DNA of 64,000 bases from Methylovulum miyakonense HT12 (GCF_000384075.1 NZ_KB913025.1:2123551-2187550); one strand, 5' to 3'. Positions 30,801 through 39,893 are shown, counted from the stretch's first letter. A program made the numbers and translations. The notes: generated by a model not told the origin, from the letters alone.

Positions 30801-33800
30801 GTTGACAGGGTGGCCTGAAACAGGTTTTAGCCCTGACGCTAGCTATGAAGCGATTTTTGGGGTCAATGTTTCAGGAAGCAATCCAACATTGCTTGAAGCG
30901 TTGGGTATGAACGGTGGTGGCGAAAGCGCCTTGTTACGCCACTCGGCAGCGGCATTGCTGAATGCCTCGGATGCTTACGTAGATTACGCTTATAGTGCCG
31001 CCCAAGTTATTGCAATGACCCAGGCCGCTTTTGCCAATGGCACGTTCGAGACAACCAAGGACCTATTCGCAACACAAAATGAATTGGGTGCCGACCTGAC
31101 GGATTTGGCGACCTCGTCCACGACCGTGATTAACGGCGCCGATATGGATGCCGATTTGCCTGGAAGCGGGCCTACCATTGGTGCTGGCGATAAGGCTGTC
31201 TTTACTTATATTGTCACCAATACGGGGGACAGTGCGATAGGTAATGTTGTGGTTACTGATGACCGTCTTGCAAACGTGACTTTTGTGGGGGGGGATGTTG
31301 ACCACGATGGTTTGCTTGATCTGAATGAAACCTGGATTTATACCGCGACTGAAACAGTGGCGGGAACGACGGGTGAAATTAGTAATATTGGCACGGTGAC
31401 CGGCACTTCGGTTGTTGCTGGAGGGCCAAGTGTCACGGATAGCGATGCCGCCCACTATTCGGTGGGTAGCTTTGCGGTTTTAGGTGACAAGGTTTGGGAG
31501 GATACCAACGCCAATGGCACACAAGACACCGGGGAAAATGGTATTGCCGGCGTCACTGTGCAATTGAATGACAATTTTGGCAATGTCCTTAAAACGACAA
31601 CAACCGACGTTAATGGTAACTATCTTTTTGATGTGGTGGCGGGTGTTTATAGCGTAACCGTGGTAACGCCAAGCAGCTATTTGGTCACGTCAAAAGATAA
31701 GGGCGGGAATGATGCTAGCGATAGTGATATTGACGCCACCACAAAGACGACTGCCGCTGTAACGATTACTGATGGTGAAGTGAACCTTTCTTTGGATGCC
31801 GGCCTTTATCGTACTGCGGCATTAGGTGACCGGATTTGGCTGGACACCAACGCCAACGGGCAACAGGATGACGGCGCCACGGGCGTCAGCGGCCTGCTGG
31901 TCACCCTGATCGGTGGCGGTGCGGATGGCGTCATCAACGGCGTCGGCGACACCACCGCCACGACGACAACTGGCACGGACGGTTTCTACCAGTTCACCGC
32001 CCTGACCCCGGGTGTGGAATACCAAGTGCAGTTCAGCAAACCCACTGGCAGTTCGTACACAAGTGCGAACATTGGCAATGATGCCAGTGATTCCGATGCG
32101 GATGTTGCCACTGGCAAGAGCCAAGTGGTCACGCTCAGTTCAGGCGAGAACAATGTGACGCTTGATGCCGGTATAGTGCAAGCGGCCACCGCCAGCCTGG
32201 GTGACCGGATTTGGTTGGACAAAAACGGTAACGGCCAGCAAGACGCTGGCGAAACTGGTACATCAGGCTTGTTGGTCACTTTGATTGGCGGCGGAGCCGA
32301 CGGGGTCATCAACGGCGTGGGCGACACCATGGCCACTACTACTACGGGTGCGGATGGTATCTACGCATTTACGGGATTGGCGGCAAGTACGCAGTATCAA
32401 GTTCTGTTCAGCAAGCCAGCTGGTAGCATTTTCACTAAAACCAACATCGGCAATGATGCCAGCGATTCCGATGCCAACACCGCCACCGGTAAGAGCCAAG
32501 TGGTCACGCTGAGTTCGGGCGAGAACAACACCACACTTGATGCGGGTTATTACACTGCCGCCTGTTTGGGTGACCGGATTTGGTTGGACAAGAATGGTAA
32601 CGGCCAGCAAGACAGCGGTGAAACCGGAACTTCAGGCTTGTTGGTCACCTTGATTGGTGGCGGAGCTGATGGTGTCATCAATGGGGTGGGCGACACCACG
32701 GCCACGACCACCACAGGCACCAATGGCATCTATTCGTTTACAGGTTTGACCCCTGGTATGCAGTACCAAGTGTTGTTCAGTAAACCAACGGGTAGCGTTT
32801 TCACTAAGGCCAACATCGGCAATGATGCCAGCGATTCGGATGCCAACACCGTCACCGCTAAGAGCCAAGTGGTCACGCTGGGTTCGGGCGAGAACAACAC
32901 CACGCTGGATGCGGGTTACTATAGCAAGTGTTCGGTAGGCGATAAGGTGTGGGACGATATGAACCATAACAATATCCAAGATGCTAGCGAGCCAGGTATT
33001 GGCAACATTACTGTCAAGCTGATGGACGCCACCGGAACGAATGTGCTGGCTACGACGACCACCAATAGCTCCGGCAATTATTTATTCGCCAACTTAGATC
33101 CTGGCACTTATGTCTTGCAGTTCGATAAGACCAATGTCATGCATTACAACTATGGTGCTTGGTACAATATGAACGGTTGGAAATGGGCGGTCAAAGATAC
33201 TGGCAGCAACGACAGCGTCGATTCTGATGTTGCCGGAAACGCCATATCGACAACCAATGTCACAAAAACCAGCGCATTCACGCTAGTGTCAGGCCAAAAC
33301 GACATGACCCGTGATGCCGGGATCACGCCGATTGTCATTGACTTGAATGGTGATGGCGTCCACACCGTTGCCCGCTCGGCATCTACAGGCAGCTTTGACT
33401 GGTTCGGCAATGGCACGGCAATCCAATCTGGCTGGCTGTCCAGCCAAGATGGTTTTTTGGCCATCGACAACAACGGTAATGGCAAGATTGACAGCATTTC
33501 GGAACTGTTTGGTGGCCAAAACAAAGGTGATGGTTTTGCCAAACTGGGTAGCTTCGACAGCAATGGCGATGGCTTGGTAAACCTTAATGATGCAGATTTT
33601 GCTAATTTGAGGATTTGGCAAGACGCCAACGGCAACCATCAAACTGATGCGGGGGAGCTGGTCAATTTGGCAGAGGCCGGTGTGGTTAGTTTGAAGGCCA
33701 GCTTCATTGAACTGCCCTTCATTGACGGCCAAGGCAATTTGCACCTGGAGCGCAGCAACGTGACGCTTGCCGACGGTTCGGCGGCTGACATGACCGATGT

Positions 33801-33897
33801 TTATTTCAATGTCTCCGCAGACGATGCCAGCGCCGCCGGTTTCCAGGTGACAAACTTGGGCAGCTTGGCTGGGACGGATTCCCTTTGGATGGCCTAG
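27805..33897 (+). CDS. Giant SdrD/Cna-B repeat protein with calcium-binding-like C-terminus
   Basis: 2030 aa, roughly 200 kDa. Thirteen SdrD-B/Cna-B-like domains start at about residues 9, 121, 241, 363, 483, 602, 722, 841, 1224, 1339, 1464, 1587 and 1709. Each opens S-[LI]-G-D-x-[VI]-W and closes near GEN...DAG. Residues about 964-1223 form a different insert (GLTPGFWKNH near 983; a DUF11-like repeat near 1130). The C-terminus from 1841 has IDLNGDG and DxNGDG-type loops at about 1888, 1918 and 1940, as in large secreted repeat adhesins. There is no signal peptide, LPXTG or transmembrane anchor, so type I secretion by a C-terminal signal is inferred; no exporter gene is adjacent. GAAAGGAATAATC precedes the ATG. 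Confidence 0.82.
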   Translation: MAVIPQPASLGDYVWLDNNNDGQQNDGAASGFAGVTVELYNSTGWVASTVTNSTGYYLFQNLSPGDYRVKFILPSGYAFTTKGTGTNTDSDADSFGWTVTTTLVSGENDLSWDAGFVRLASLGDYVWVDGDHNGLQDDGAASGLNGVTVELYNGAGALVGSTVTANDGGGNAGYYLFTGLVPGDYSVKFIKPDGYTFAQQDQGGNDAADSDANASGVTVTTTLVSGENDLGWDAGLVRLASLGDRIWLDTNANGQQDDGATGVSGLLVTLVGGGADGVINGVGDSTATTTTGADGYYQFTGLTPGMEYQVHFSKPTGAVYTGTNIGNDATDSDADASGKSQVVTLGSGENNATLDAGFYSTASLGDYVWVDGDHNGLQDDGAASGLNGVTVELYNGAGALVGNTVTANDGGGNAGYYLFTGLVPGDYSVKFIKPDGYTFAQQDQGGNDGADSDANASGVTVTTTLVSGENDLGWDAGVVKLASIGDYVWEDSNANGVQDSGETGKAGVTVELYACVNDAPSGAALASVTTGSDGAYSFTSLVPGDYLVKFIAADGSVLSTANAGNDALDSDADGVTGLTGCYQLSPGENETSADAGFYSTASLGDYVWVDGDHNGLQDDGAASGLNGVTVELYNGAGALVGSTVTANDGGGNAGYYLFSNLVPGDYSVKFIKPDGYTFAQQDQGGNDGADSDANASGVTVTTTLVSGENDLGWDAGVVKLASIGDYVWEDSNANGVQDSGETGKAGVTVELYACVNDAPSGAALASVTTGSDGAYSFTGLVPGDYLVKFIAADGSVLSTANAGNDALDSDADGVTGLTGCYQLAPGENNTTADAGFYQTASLGDYVWYDKDVDGIQDASETGIGGVTVTLAGGGADGLLSTLADNTVSTTTTGLDGSYLFDGLTPGTQYQVAFSTPDGFNGTSPRQQGVNPAIDSDGVLSDEITLASGEFNQTIDAGFFKVGIDIEKWVHSQSTVENPGGGEGLTPGFWKNHSSYGPAPLTGWPETGFSPDASYEAIFGVNVSGSNPTLLEALGMNGGGESALLRHSAAALLNASDAYVDYAYSAAQVIAMTQAAFANGTFETTKDLFATQNELGADLTDLATSSTTVINGADMDADLPGSGPTIGAGDKAVFTYIVTNTGDSAIGNVVVTDDRLANVTFVGGDVDHDGLLDLNETWIYTATETVAGTTGEISNIGTVTGTSVVAGGPSVTDSDAAHYSVGSFAVLGDKVWEDTNANGTQDTGENGIAGVTVQLNDNFGNVLKTTTTDVNGNYLFDVVAGVYSVTVVTPSSYLVTSKDKGGNDASDSDIDATTKTTAAVTITDGEVNLSLDAGLYRTAALGDRIWLDTNANGQQDDGATGVSGLLVTLIGGGADGVINGVGDTTATTTTGTDGFYQFTALTPGVEYQVQFSKPTGSSYTSANIGNDASDSDADVATGKSQVVTLSSGENNVTLDAGIVQAATASLGDRIWLDKNGNGQQDAGETGTSGLLVTLIGGGADGVINGVGDTMATTTTGADGIYAFTGLAASTQYQVLFSKPAGSIFTKTNIGNDASDSDANTATGKSQVVTLSSGENNTTLDAGYYTAACLGDRIWLDKNGNGQQDSGETGTSGLLVTLIGGGADGVINGVGDTTATTTTGTNGIYSFTGLTPGMQYQVLFSKPTGSVFTKANIGNDASDSDANTVTAKSQVVTLGSGENNTTLDAGYYSKCSVGDKVWDDMNHNNIQDASEPGIGNITVKLMDATGTNVLATTTTNSSGNYLFANLDPGTYVLQFDKTNVMHYNYGAWYNMNGWKWAVKDTGSNDSVDSDVAGNAISTTNVTKTSAFTLVSGQNDMTRDAGITPIVIDLNGDGVHTVARSASTGSFDWFGNGTAIQSGWLSSQDGFLAIDNNGNGKIDSISELFGGQNKGDGFAKLGSFDSNGDGLVNLNDADFANLRIWQDANGNHQTDAGELVNLAEAGVVSLKASFIELPFIDGQGNLHLERSNVTLADGSAADMTDVYFNVSADDASAAGFQVTNLGSLAGTDSLWMA
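28891..30324 (+). repeat. Two tandem 717-bp copies inside the giant gene
   Basis: Copies 28891-29607 and 29608-30324 are nearly identical. Each encodes one 'SLGDYVWVDGDHNG' domain plus one 'SIGDYVWEDSNANG' domain (239 residues). The first half also occurs once more at 28165-28524. Differences are mostly silent, pointing to recent duplication or gene conversion. Base composition is much more G+C rich here than in the following 30.3-31.8 kb. Confidence 0.9.
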
Positions 33898-33911
33898 GCT
33901 CTAGGAAGAAA

Positions 33912-33971
33912 GCCTTGCACTAAGGTGCAAGGCATACCAAGCCCGGCCTTGCCGCAAGGCCGGGCTTTTTT
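33912..33971 (+). terminator. Double-hairpin terminator of the giant gene
   Basis: A first hairpin GCCTTGCAC / GTGCAAGGC spans 33912-33933. A second, GCCCGGCCTTG / CAAGGCCGGGC, spans 33941-33965, followed by six T. Confidence 0.92.
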
Positions 33972-34108
33972 GTGCGTTTCAATACCGATTCGGTTATCAT
34001 GCCACTCATAAAACCCCCACGTTACAATCGCCAAGTTTTTATCGCTCTAGTTTATGGATCTAATGGCCGCGATGCCAAACTTGCACCTTACTTAAAAATT
34101 ATCCGCCC

Positions 34109-35203
34109 ATGATACCTAGCGATTTACCTGCCTCAATTTTCCGCAAAGAAGTTTTAGCCCTATCCGCTTATAAAGTGGCCGACGCAGCCGGGATGATCAA
34201 ATTGGATGCGATGGAAAACCCTTATGGCTGGCCTTTGGATATACAATCCAGTTGGTTGGACACGCTTAAGGATTGTCCCTTAAACCGCTACCCTGACCCG
34301 GAAGGGCGCCAATTGGTGCGGGCCCTAAGGGAGTTGGAGGCTATCCCCGAACAGTTTGAGGTGTTGCTGGGTAACGGGTCCGATGAAATCATCCAGATGC
34401 TGCTGATGGCCTTGCCACCGACCGCGAGCGTGTTGGCCCCTGCCCCGGGGTTTGTCATGTACAAGCAATTAAGTGACAGCTTAGGTTTGCGCTACCATGC
34501 CGTCCCGTTATTGGCGGAGGGTTTTGGGCTGGATTTGCCTGCGATGCTCGCGGTGATTGCTGGGCACCAGCCTTCGGTGATTTTTATTGCCTACCCGAAT
34601 AACCCGACCGGCAATTTGTTTAGTGGTGAGGCGATTGACGGCATCATCAAAACGGCCAACGGTTTGGTGGTGATAGACGAAGCTTACGCGCCTTTTGCCA
34701 ACGCCAGTTTTATGGGCAGGCTGGCGGAATATGACAACTTATTGGTGATGCGTACCGTATCCAAGTTGGGGTTGGCGGGCCTGCGTTTGGGGTATCTGGT
34801 GGGCAAGCCGGAGTGGATAGGAGAGCTTAATAAAATACGTTTGCCTTATAACATCAATAGCTTGACGCAGCTTACCGCAGATTTTGCCTTGCGCCATAAG
34901 GCCTTGTTTGACTCCCAAACCCAACGGATCTGTGCGGAACGGGAAGCGCTTTTGGCAGGGCTCAATGCGATGGATGGCCTCGTCGCTTACCCTAGCGCCG
35001 CAAACTTTATTTTGTTCAGAACTAAGCCAGGGCAGGCGGATGCTATTTTTACTTCGCTGAAAGCGCAAGGCGTCTTAATCAAAAACCTGAACCCACAAGG
35101 CGGTTTGTTGGCCGATTGTTTGCGGGTCACGGTCGGGACGCCTGAGGAAAACGCGGCGTTTTTGCAGGCGATGGGAAACAGTCTAATACTCAGTCAATGT
35201 TGA
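34109..35203 (+). CDS. hisC: Histidinol-phosphate aminotransferase
   Basis: PLP enzyme of fold type I that converts imidazole-acetol phosphate and glutamate to histidinol phosphate. Visible features are LDAMENPYG at the N-terminus, LGNGSDEIIQ, YPNNPTGN, and VVIDEAYAPF (the Asp that contacts PLP). The Schiff-base Lys lies in TVSKLGLAGLRLGY near residue 217. Its 364 aa are usual. No other his gene is adjacent. HisC paralogs for aromatic amino acids exist, so the physiological substrate is family-based. Confidence 0.9.
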   Translation: MIPSDLPASIFRKEVLALSAYKVADAAGMIKLDAMENPYGWPLDIQSSWLDTLKDCPLNRYPDPEGRQLVRALRELEAIPEQFEVLLGNGSDEIIQMLLMALPPTASVLAPAPGFVMYKQLSDSLGLRYHAVPLLAEGFGLDLPAMLAVIAGHQPSVIFIAYPNNPTGNLFSGEAIDGIIKTANGLVVIDEAYAPFANASFMGRLAEYDNLLVMRTVSKLGLAGLRLGYLVGKPEWIGELNKIRLPYNINSLTQLTADFALRHKALFDSQTQRICAEREALLAGLNAMDGLVAYPSAANFILFRTKPGQADAIFTSLKAQGVLIKNLNPQGGLLADCLRVTVGTPEENAAFLQAMGNSLILSQC

Positions 35204-35220
35204 ATTGTCAGTATAATTTT

Positions 35221-35255
35221 CGTAGGGGCGGGCGGTTGCCCGCCTGACCGCTACG
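35221..35255. repeat. G+C-rich palindromic element
   Basis: GGCGGGC / GCCCGCC with a four-base GGTT loop is enclosed by CGTAG / CTACG. It lies 17 bp after the hisC stop without a T-run. It resembles a dispersed REP-like element and may also act as the hisC 3' hairpin. The remaining 35256-35447 stretch shows no gene. Confidence 0.6.
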
Positions 35256-35447
35256 GATGTTGGCACAGGCCATAAAAAAGGCGTTTAGACTGGCCCGACA
35301 AAAAATCAATGACTGGGCACTAGGAAGGACTTGCTTAAGTTTGTCCATTTTAACAAGAAGCCCACGAGGTTATGGGGGGGTGACGGCGCGCTATGGGCTT
35401 CGCGTTTTGTGGGGGTTGAATGGTTTTTTAACTGTATGGGAAGCCGC

Positions 35448-35948
35448 TTATTGGATGAGCTGCCCTAGTGTATACGCGCCAAAATAAGTAAATGCGGCGT
35501 AACACAGCGAGACAACTGCACTGGCGGCGACATTAAGTACCAACACCCGTTTGATGACGTAAGTGGTTAACGTAAAATCCCAGGCCAGCAATATGCCGAC
35601 AAGGTAATAGCTGATGGTGTTTTCACTCATGGTCAACCAGATCAGGACGGGTATCACTAGAAATGAAACGGCATTGGAACAAAAAAGGATAGCGCTCGCG
35701 ACCTGGATGAAACCGTATAGGGAACGGTTAAGGGCGAGCATGACCCAGATAAACAACAAGGTCAAAAGCGTTTCGAAGCTGACTTCATAAAATGACTCTA
35801 CCGGGTCATCAGTCATGTTCGCTTGCAAAAAGAATTCTACGACAAAGTAAAAGATGATGTTTTGTTTTAAAAAACTGACGGATCTTACTAGCTCGATGGG
35901 GTTTGATCTAAACCAGCATAGCGGCAGATAATGTTTTAAAGTTTCCAT
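35448..35948 (-). CDS. Polytopic membrane protein, YIP1-like
   Basis: 166 aa, with a soluble N-terminus of about 28 residues then about five hydrophobic segments (roughly 30-43, 58-74, 81-105, 111-127 and 134-156). The layout and the 'FIWVMLALNRSLYGF' region recall YIP1-domain proteins, a family of unknown function in bacteria. Evidence for that family is moderate only. The stop lies next to the 35.2-kb repeat. The upstream neighbour on the same strand is the dynamin-like protein, 82 bp away, so the two membrane proteins may be expressed together. Confidence 0.6.
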   Translation of the reverse strand: METLKHYLPLCWFRSNPIELVRSVSFLKQNIIFYFVVEFFLQANMTDDPVESFYEVSFETLLTLLFIWVMLALNRSLYGFIQVASAILFCSNAVSFLVIPVLIWLTMSENTISYYLVGILLAWDFTLTTYVIKRVLVLNVAASAVVSLCYAAFTYFGAYTLGQLIQ

Positions 35949-36030
35949 AGTTAGTTTTTAGCAATGAATGCCGTTGATTTGCTGCTATAGAATAATTTCG
36001 CCCTTGTTATGGTGATAGTGGCCAGGCGTG

Positions 36031-37428
36031 TTATGGAAACTCTTTAAAACTTGCTGGTTGGTTATTCTTGGCGGGTTCCTGATAGTTGCTGAAATTGTCG
36101 TTCAAGGATTGCACCAGTTCCTCAGTTTTTTCGCGCAGTTGCAGCAAATGGGCTTTGGTCTTTTTATTCCAACCGACCGGGTCTTTGGCGGGCAACAGCA
36201 TACGTCCAAATGTCAGGTTCTTTTCAAATAAATTGCTCAAATTTTCCATCAAATGCAGCTCTTTTTGCCGGGCCACCAGTCTGAGGCTAATTAACTTTGC
36301 CTGCAATTTGCTGCCAATCAGGTGTAAGGGGATCATGACGACAAACAACACCACGGCAATGATGGGGCCGATAATCGGGTCTATTAGAAATTCCAAAATC
36401 CCCATTTGGATTTCAGCTAATACCGCCAGGGAGCCAATAAAGCTAAGTATGACCAGGGTTGACATGTTGACGCGGTCTTTCCATGCGGAAATGCCTTTCT
36501 GGATTTCAGGTATCACCACGTCCTGGATGTCATTGATATTTTTTTCCAAGGCGTCTAAGACACGGTACGAACGCCCATGGGCGACATTGGCCATCCGGTG
36601 GTCAATTTCGGCAAAATAGCCTGATCCTGAAGGGTTTGCCGAATTTTGTTGGTTGGTCAATACGATAAATTGTCCGGTGTTAAGGCCAAGTTCGGATAAT
36701 TTGCGTTGCCATAAGGAAATGATGGCATTGTTGTTGGTGGTGCTTAAGTTGGCGGTTGGCTCGTCGATCAGGTACACGAATTTATTGGTGTCCTGATACA
36801 GGACGAGCAGGCCGATAAGCTCTTTGGCCAACTCGTTATCGGTATCAAATATGTCGCTGAACACACAAACCAAATCAGAGGTCTCGATGGTATGCTTTGT
36901 CAGCATTGAAATGACTGGCGTCGCCATTGCGGTGGCGACGTTCGGCGCGTCAATGAACAACTTGCCTTTTAAATGATCGCTTTGTAGTGTTATTAGCTCC
37001 AGATAAGAATTGATGCGGCCGCCTTCGCCTTCCTGTTGCTGTTCGATCTTGCTGCTGATCTTGTAAAACGGGTAGCGCGGGTCGACGTCCAGGGCTGTGC
37101 CGGGTAAGGTGCTGGAATTGGCTTGGTTGCCATGCATCAGGAGGGTGAATTTGTGGCTGGAGGTTTGCAATCCCGACACCAACTGGCCTGTGCCCAGATA
37201 GCTGTTGATAAAGCGGGATTTGGCGTTGGAATTGCCGCCAACCAGGCTGACGATAGGCCACCAGGAATGTTTGCTGGCAGTCGTTTCATCTGCTTGGATA
37301 AGGCCTAGCTCATATTCGAGTTGGTCGACTTCTTGAAAGACTTTTAAGGCTTGGAGCAAGACCGGATTGTCATGGGCGAATTGTTTTTCTAAGTTGAGCA
37401 GGTATTTGCTAGTGGTCTTTTCAGTCAT
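36031..37428 (-). CDS. Dynamin-like membrane protein with degraded GTP-binding motifs
   Basis: 465 aa. The N-terminal domain looks like a dynamin/EHD-type GTPase: a P-loop position IVSLVGGNSNAKS at 59-71, a switch-like TSSHKFT near 90, and LFIDAPN at 157-163 where GTPases have D-x-P-G. The P-loop has Ala-Lys-Ser instead of Gly-Lys-Ser, the DxxG Gly is Asn, and the expected N/TKxD is not evident (FVYLIDEP). Two hydrophobic segments near 318-368 would insert in the membrane, followed by a helical, coiled-coil-like C-terminus. It could be a pseudo-GTPase or a divergent active one. Function unknown; membrane remodelling is speculative. Confidence 0.6.
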   Translation of the reverse strand: MTEKTTSKYLLNLEKQFAHDNPVLLQALKVFQEVDQLEYELGLIQADETTASKHSWWPIVSLVGGNSNAKSRFINSYLGTGQLVSGLQTSSHKFTLLMHGNQANSSTLPGTALDVDPRYPFYKISSKIEQQQEGEGGRINSYLELITLQSDHLKGKLFIDAPNVATAMATPVISMLTKHTIETSDLVCVFSDIFDTDNELAKELIGLLVLYQDTNKFVYLIDEPTANLSTTNNNAIISLWQRKLSELGLNTGQFIVLTNQQNSANPSGSGYFAEIDHRMANVAHGRSYRVLDALEKNINDIQDVVIPEIQKGISAWKDRVNMSTLVILSFIGSLAVLAEIQMGILEFLIDPIIGPIIAVVLFVVMIPLHLIGSKLQAKLISLRLVARQKELHLMENLSNLFEKNLTFGRMLLPAKDPVGWNKKTKAHLLQLREKTEELVQSLNDNFSNYQEPAKNNQPASFKEFP

Positions 37429-37520
37429 CAGAAGATCCCCGTATTTTTTAATTTTTATAGTGTAGGAGTGGGCGAAGTATACACCCGAAATAGCCGAATT
37501 ATATAGCCATCAATGCCCCG

Positions 37521-39137
37521 CTAAGGTATCAAAATTGTATTTTGTGGCGGTTTGCTGTTGTCCGTATCCGGATAATCCAAGGTGTAATGTAATCCCCGGC
37601 TTTCTTTACGTTGCATAGCGCAGCGTATGATCAATTCGGCAACTATCACCAGGTTGCGCAATTCCAGCAAGTCGCTGGTGACGCGGAAATAGCGGTAATA
37701 TTCATTGATTTCTTGTTTTAGCAATTCAACGCGGCTCATGGCGCGGGATAAGCGTTTGTCAGTCCTGACGATACCCACATAATCCCACATAAAATGGCGC
37801 AATTCGTCCCAGTTATGGGAGACTACGACTTCTTCATCAGAGTCGCTGACTTGCGAATCATCCCAGTCCGGCACGCTAGGGGGGAAGGGGATGCTGTCTA
37901 ATTTTGCCAAAATGTCCTGGCTGGCCCGGTCGGCAAACACCAGGCACTCCAACAGGGAATTGCTCGCCATGCGGTTTGCGCCATGCAAACCCGTGCTGGC
38001 GACTTCGCCAATTGCGTAGAGGTTGCCTATGTCGGTACGGGCGTAGCTGTCGGTCAACACGCCACCGCAGGTGTAATGGGCGGAGGGCACGACAGGGATA
38101 GGCTGTTTGGTGATGTCTATGCCAAATTTTAGGCATTTTTTATGGATGGTTGGGAAATGCTTCAGGATGAATTCTTCAGATTTATGGCTGATATCCAAAT
38201 AGACACAATCAATCCCGCGTTTTTTGATTTCGTGGTCTATGGCCCTGGCGACAATGTCACGCGGAGCCAATTCGGCCCGTGGGTCGAAATTATGCATAAA
38301 CGGCGAGCCATCCGGCAAAATTAATTTGCCCCCTTCGCCCCTGACCGCCTCGCTGATCAAAAAGGATTGGGCTTTGGGGTGGAACAGGCAGGTCGGGTGG
38401 AACTGCATGAACTCCATATTGCTGACCCGGCAGCCTGCCCGCCAAGCCAGGGCAATGCCGTCCCCGGTCGCGCTTTGCGGATTGGTGCTGTACAAATACA
38501 CCTTGCTGGCTCCGCCCGTCGCCAACACCACCACTTTCGCGGTGAAAGTCTTCACGGTTTGTTGTTGTGAATCCAAGACATAAGCGCCAATAATTTTTTT
38601 GCCGATGTTATTGTCCGCGTTTCCGGTGATCAGTTCGACCACATTATGGTGTTCAAATAAATGGATGTTTTCATGTTCCTGGGCACGCTCAATCAGCGAC
38701 AATGACACCGCCTTACCGGTGGCGTCCGCCGTGTGGACAATGCGGCGGTGGGAGTGCCCGCCTTCGCGGTTGAGATGCAGGATTTTTTCGCCCGTCGGGG
38801 TAACGTCTTCGGTAAAGGCGACCCCTTGCTGGCGTAACCACTCTATGGAACTTTTGCCATGGGTGACCGTCAGTCTGACGATTTCAGGGTTGCATAAACC
38901 CGCACCTGCATCAAGGGTGTCTTCGATATGCGACTCAATGGAATCTTCGGCATCAAAAACGGCAGAAATGCCGCCTTGTGCGTAATAAGTGCTGCCTGCG
39001 GTCAACGCGAACTTCGACAACACGGCAACTTGGGTGCCATGGCCTGCGAGTTTAAGGGCCAAACTCAGTCCAGCCCCGCCACTACCAATAATTAAAACAT
39101 CAAAACATCTTGCAAAACTTTTTGAATAAGGCAGCAT
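37521..39137 (-). CDS. nadB: L-aspartate oxidase
   Basis: FAD enzyme that oxidises L-aspartate to iminoaspartate, the first step of de novo NAD synthesis. The dinucleotide fold [17 protein letters not shown] is at about 15-31. [19 protein letters not shown] follows. Family-conserved HPTCLF and [10 protein letters not shown] occur in the substrate-binding half, with [10 protein letters not shown] at the end of the FAD domain. 538 aa. It is divergent from rpoE, the same arrangement as in E. coli. nadA and nadC are not here. Confidence 0.95.
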   Translation of the reverse strand: MLPYSKSFARCFDVLIIGSGGAGLSLALKLAGHGTQVAVLSKFALTAGSTYYAQGGISAVFDAEDSIESHIEDTLDAGAGLCNPEIVRLTVTHGKSSIEWLRQQGVAFTEDVTPTGEKILHLNREGGHSHRRIVHTADATGKAVSLSLIERAQEHENIHLFEHHNVVELITGNADNNIGKKIIGAYVLDSQQQTVKTFTAKVVVLATGGASKVYLYSTNPQSATGDGIALAWRAGCRVSNMEFMQFHPTCLFHPKAQSFLISEAVRGEGGKLILPDGSPFMHNFDPRAELAPRDIVARAIDHEIKKRGIDCVYLDISHKSEEFILKHFPTIHKKCLKFGIDITKQPIPVVPSAHYTCGGVLTDSYARTDIGNLYAIGEVASTGLHGANRMASNSLLECLVFADRASQDILAKLDSIPFPPSVPDWDDSQVSDSDEEVVVSHNWDELRHFMWDYVGIVRTDKRLSRAMSRVELLKQEINEYYRYFRVTSDLLELRNLVIVAELIIRCAMQRKESRGLHYTLDYPDTDNSKPPQNTILIP

Positions 39138-39243
39138 AAAACAAAATAAAAGGTAGGATTAGCCAGCTCATGGGAGTGGCTTAGTTATCGCAGATTAGCG
39201 ATAATACCTTCTTTTAAAGTGATAACACAATTTTGTCACAAAA

Positions 39244-39270
39244 GAACTTATTCAGATTAATCCTGTCTAT
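39244..39270 (+). promoter_or_regulatory. Sigma-E-type promoter of rpoE
   Basis: GAACTT at 39244-39249, 16 bases, then TCTAT at 39266-39270. This fits the ECF sigma-E/AlgU pattern GGAACTT-N16-TCTRA. It lies 20 bp before the rpoE start codon and implies autoregulation. Confidence 0.72.
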
Positions 39271-39290
39271 CCCAACATTAAAGAGCCGTA

Positions 39291-39893
39291 GTGAACAGTC
39301 AAAAGAGGACTAGCGAACAACTCGATGAAGAGTTGGTCGTGCGTGTACAACAAGGCGATAAAAAAGCTTACGACCTTTTAGTTGTCAAATATCAACATAA
39401 AATTGTCCAATTAGTTAACCGGTATCTTAAAGACCCTAGTGAGGCGCAAGATGTCGCCCAAGAAGCGTTCATCAAAGCCTATCGTGCAATAGGCAGTTTT
39501 CGCGGTGATTCCACCTTTTACACTTGGCTGTATCGGATTGCCATCAACACCGCAAAAAATTATCTGGTGTCGCGTTCCAGACGCAGTAGCCAATATGAAG
39601 TTGATATCCAAGACGCTGAAGCAATGGAAAATGCCCCTCAATTGCAAGGCACCGATACACCCGAAAGATTGTTGTTAAACGAAGAAATCATTAAAGCAAT
39701 CAAACTTGCCATTGATAACCTGCCTGAAGAAATGCGCACGGCCATTATGCTGCGTGAATTTGAAGGCATGAGTTATGAAGAAATTGCTGAAGCGATGGAT
39801 TGTCCCGTTGGGACGGTCAGGTCACGCATTTTCAGGGCGCGAGAAGCTATTGATAATAAATTAAACCCCTTGCTTACACACGGTGACTTTTGA
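39291..39893 (+). CDS. rpoE: RNA polymerase sigma-E factor (RpoE/AlgU)
   Basis: ECF sigma factor for envelope stress, 200 aa, starting at GTG 39291. Region 2 carries DPSEAQDVAQEAFIKAYRAI and FYTWLYRIAINTAKN. Region 4 carries LPEEMRTAIMLREFEGMSYEEIAE and CPVGTVRSRIFRARE. It is first in the operon rpoE-rseA-rseB, followed by degP, corresponding to algU-mucA-mucB-mucD of Pseudomonas without mucC. The TGATG overlap with rseA indicates translational coupling, fitting a 1:1 sigma to anti-sigma balance. GAGCCGTA precedes the start. Confidence 0.96.
   Translation: MNSQKRTSEQLDEELVVRVQQGDKKAYDLLVVKYQHKIVQLVNRYLKDPSEAQDVAQEAFIKAYRAIGSFRGDSTFYTWLYRIAINTAKNYLVSRSRRSSQYEVDIQDAEAMENAPQLQGTDTPERLLLNEEIIKAIKLAIDNLPEEMRTAIMLREFEGMSYEEIAEAMDCPVGTVRSRIFRAREAIDNKLNPLLTHGDF

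Noticed and set aside
28158-32930. CRISPR-like or satellite repeats
   Set aside because: Repeat units are about 360 bp or 717 bp, in frame, and encode SdrD-like domains; there are no short repeats with unique spacers.
35257-35487. A 76-codon plus-strand frame between hisC and the YIP1-like gene
   Set aside because: It overlaps the end of the minus-strand membrane protein, starts next to a palindromic repeat, and has no ribosome-binding site or recognisable domain.
37521-39137. Succinate dehydrogenase flavoprotein instead of NadB
   Set aside because: The length (538 aa), absence of sdh neighbours and position divergent from rpoE all fit L-aspartate oxidase.
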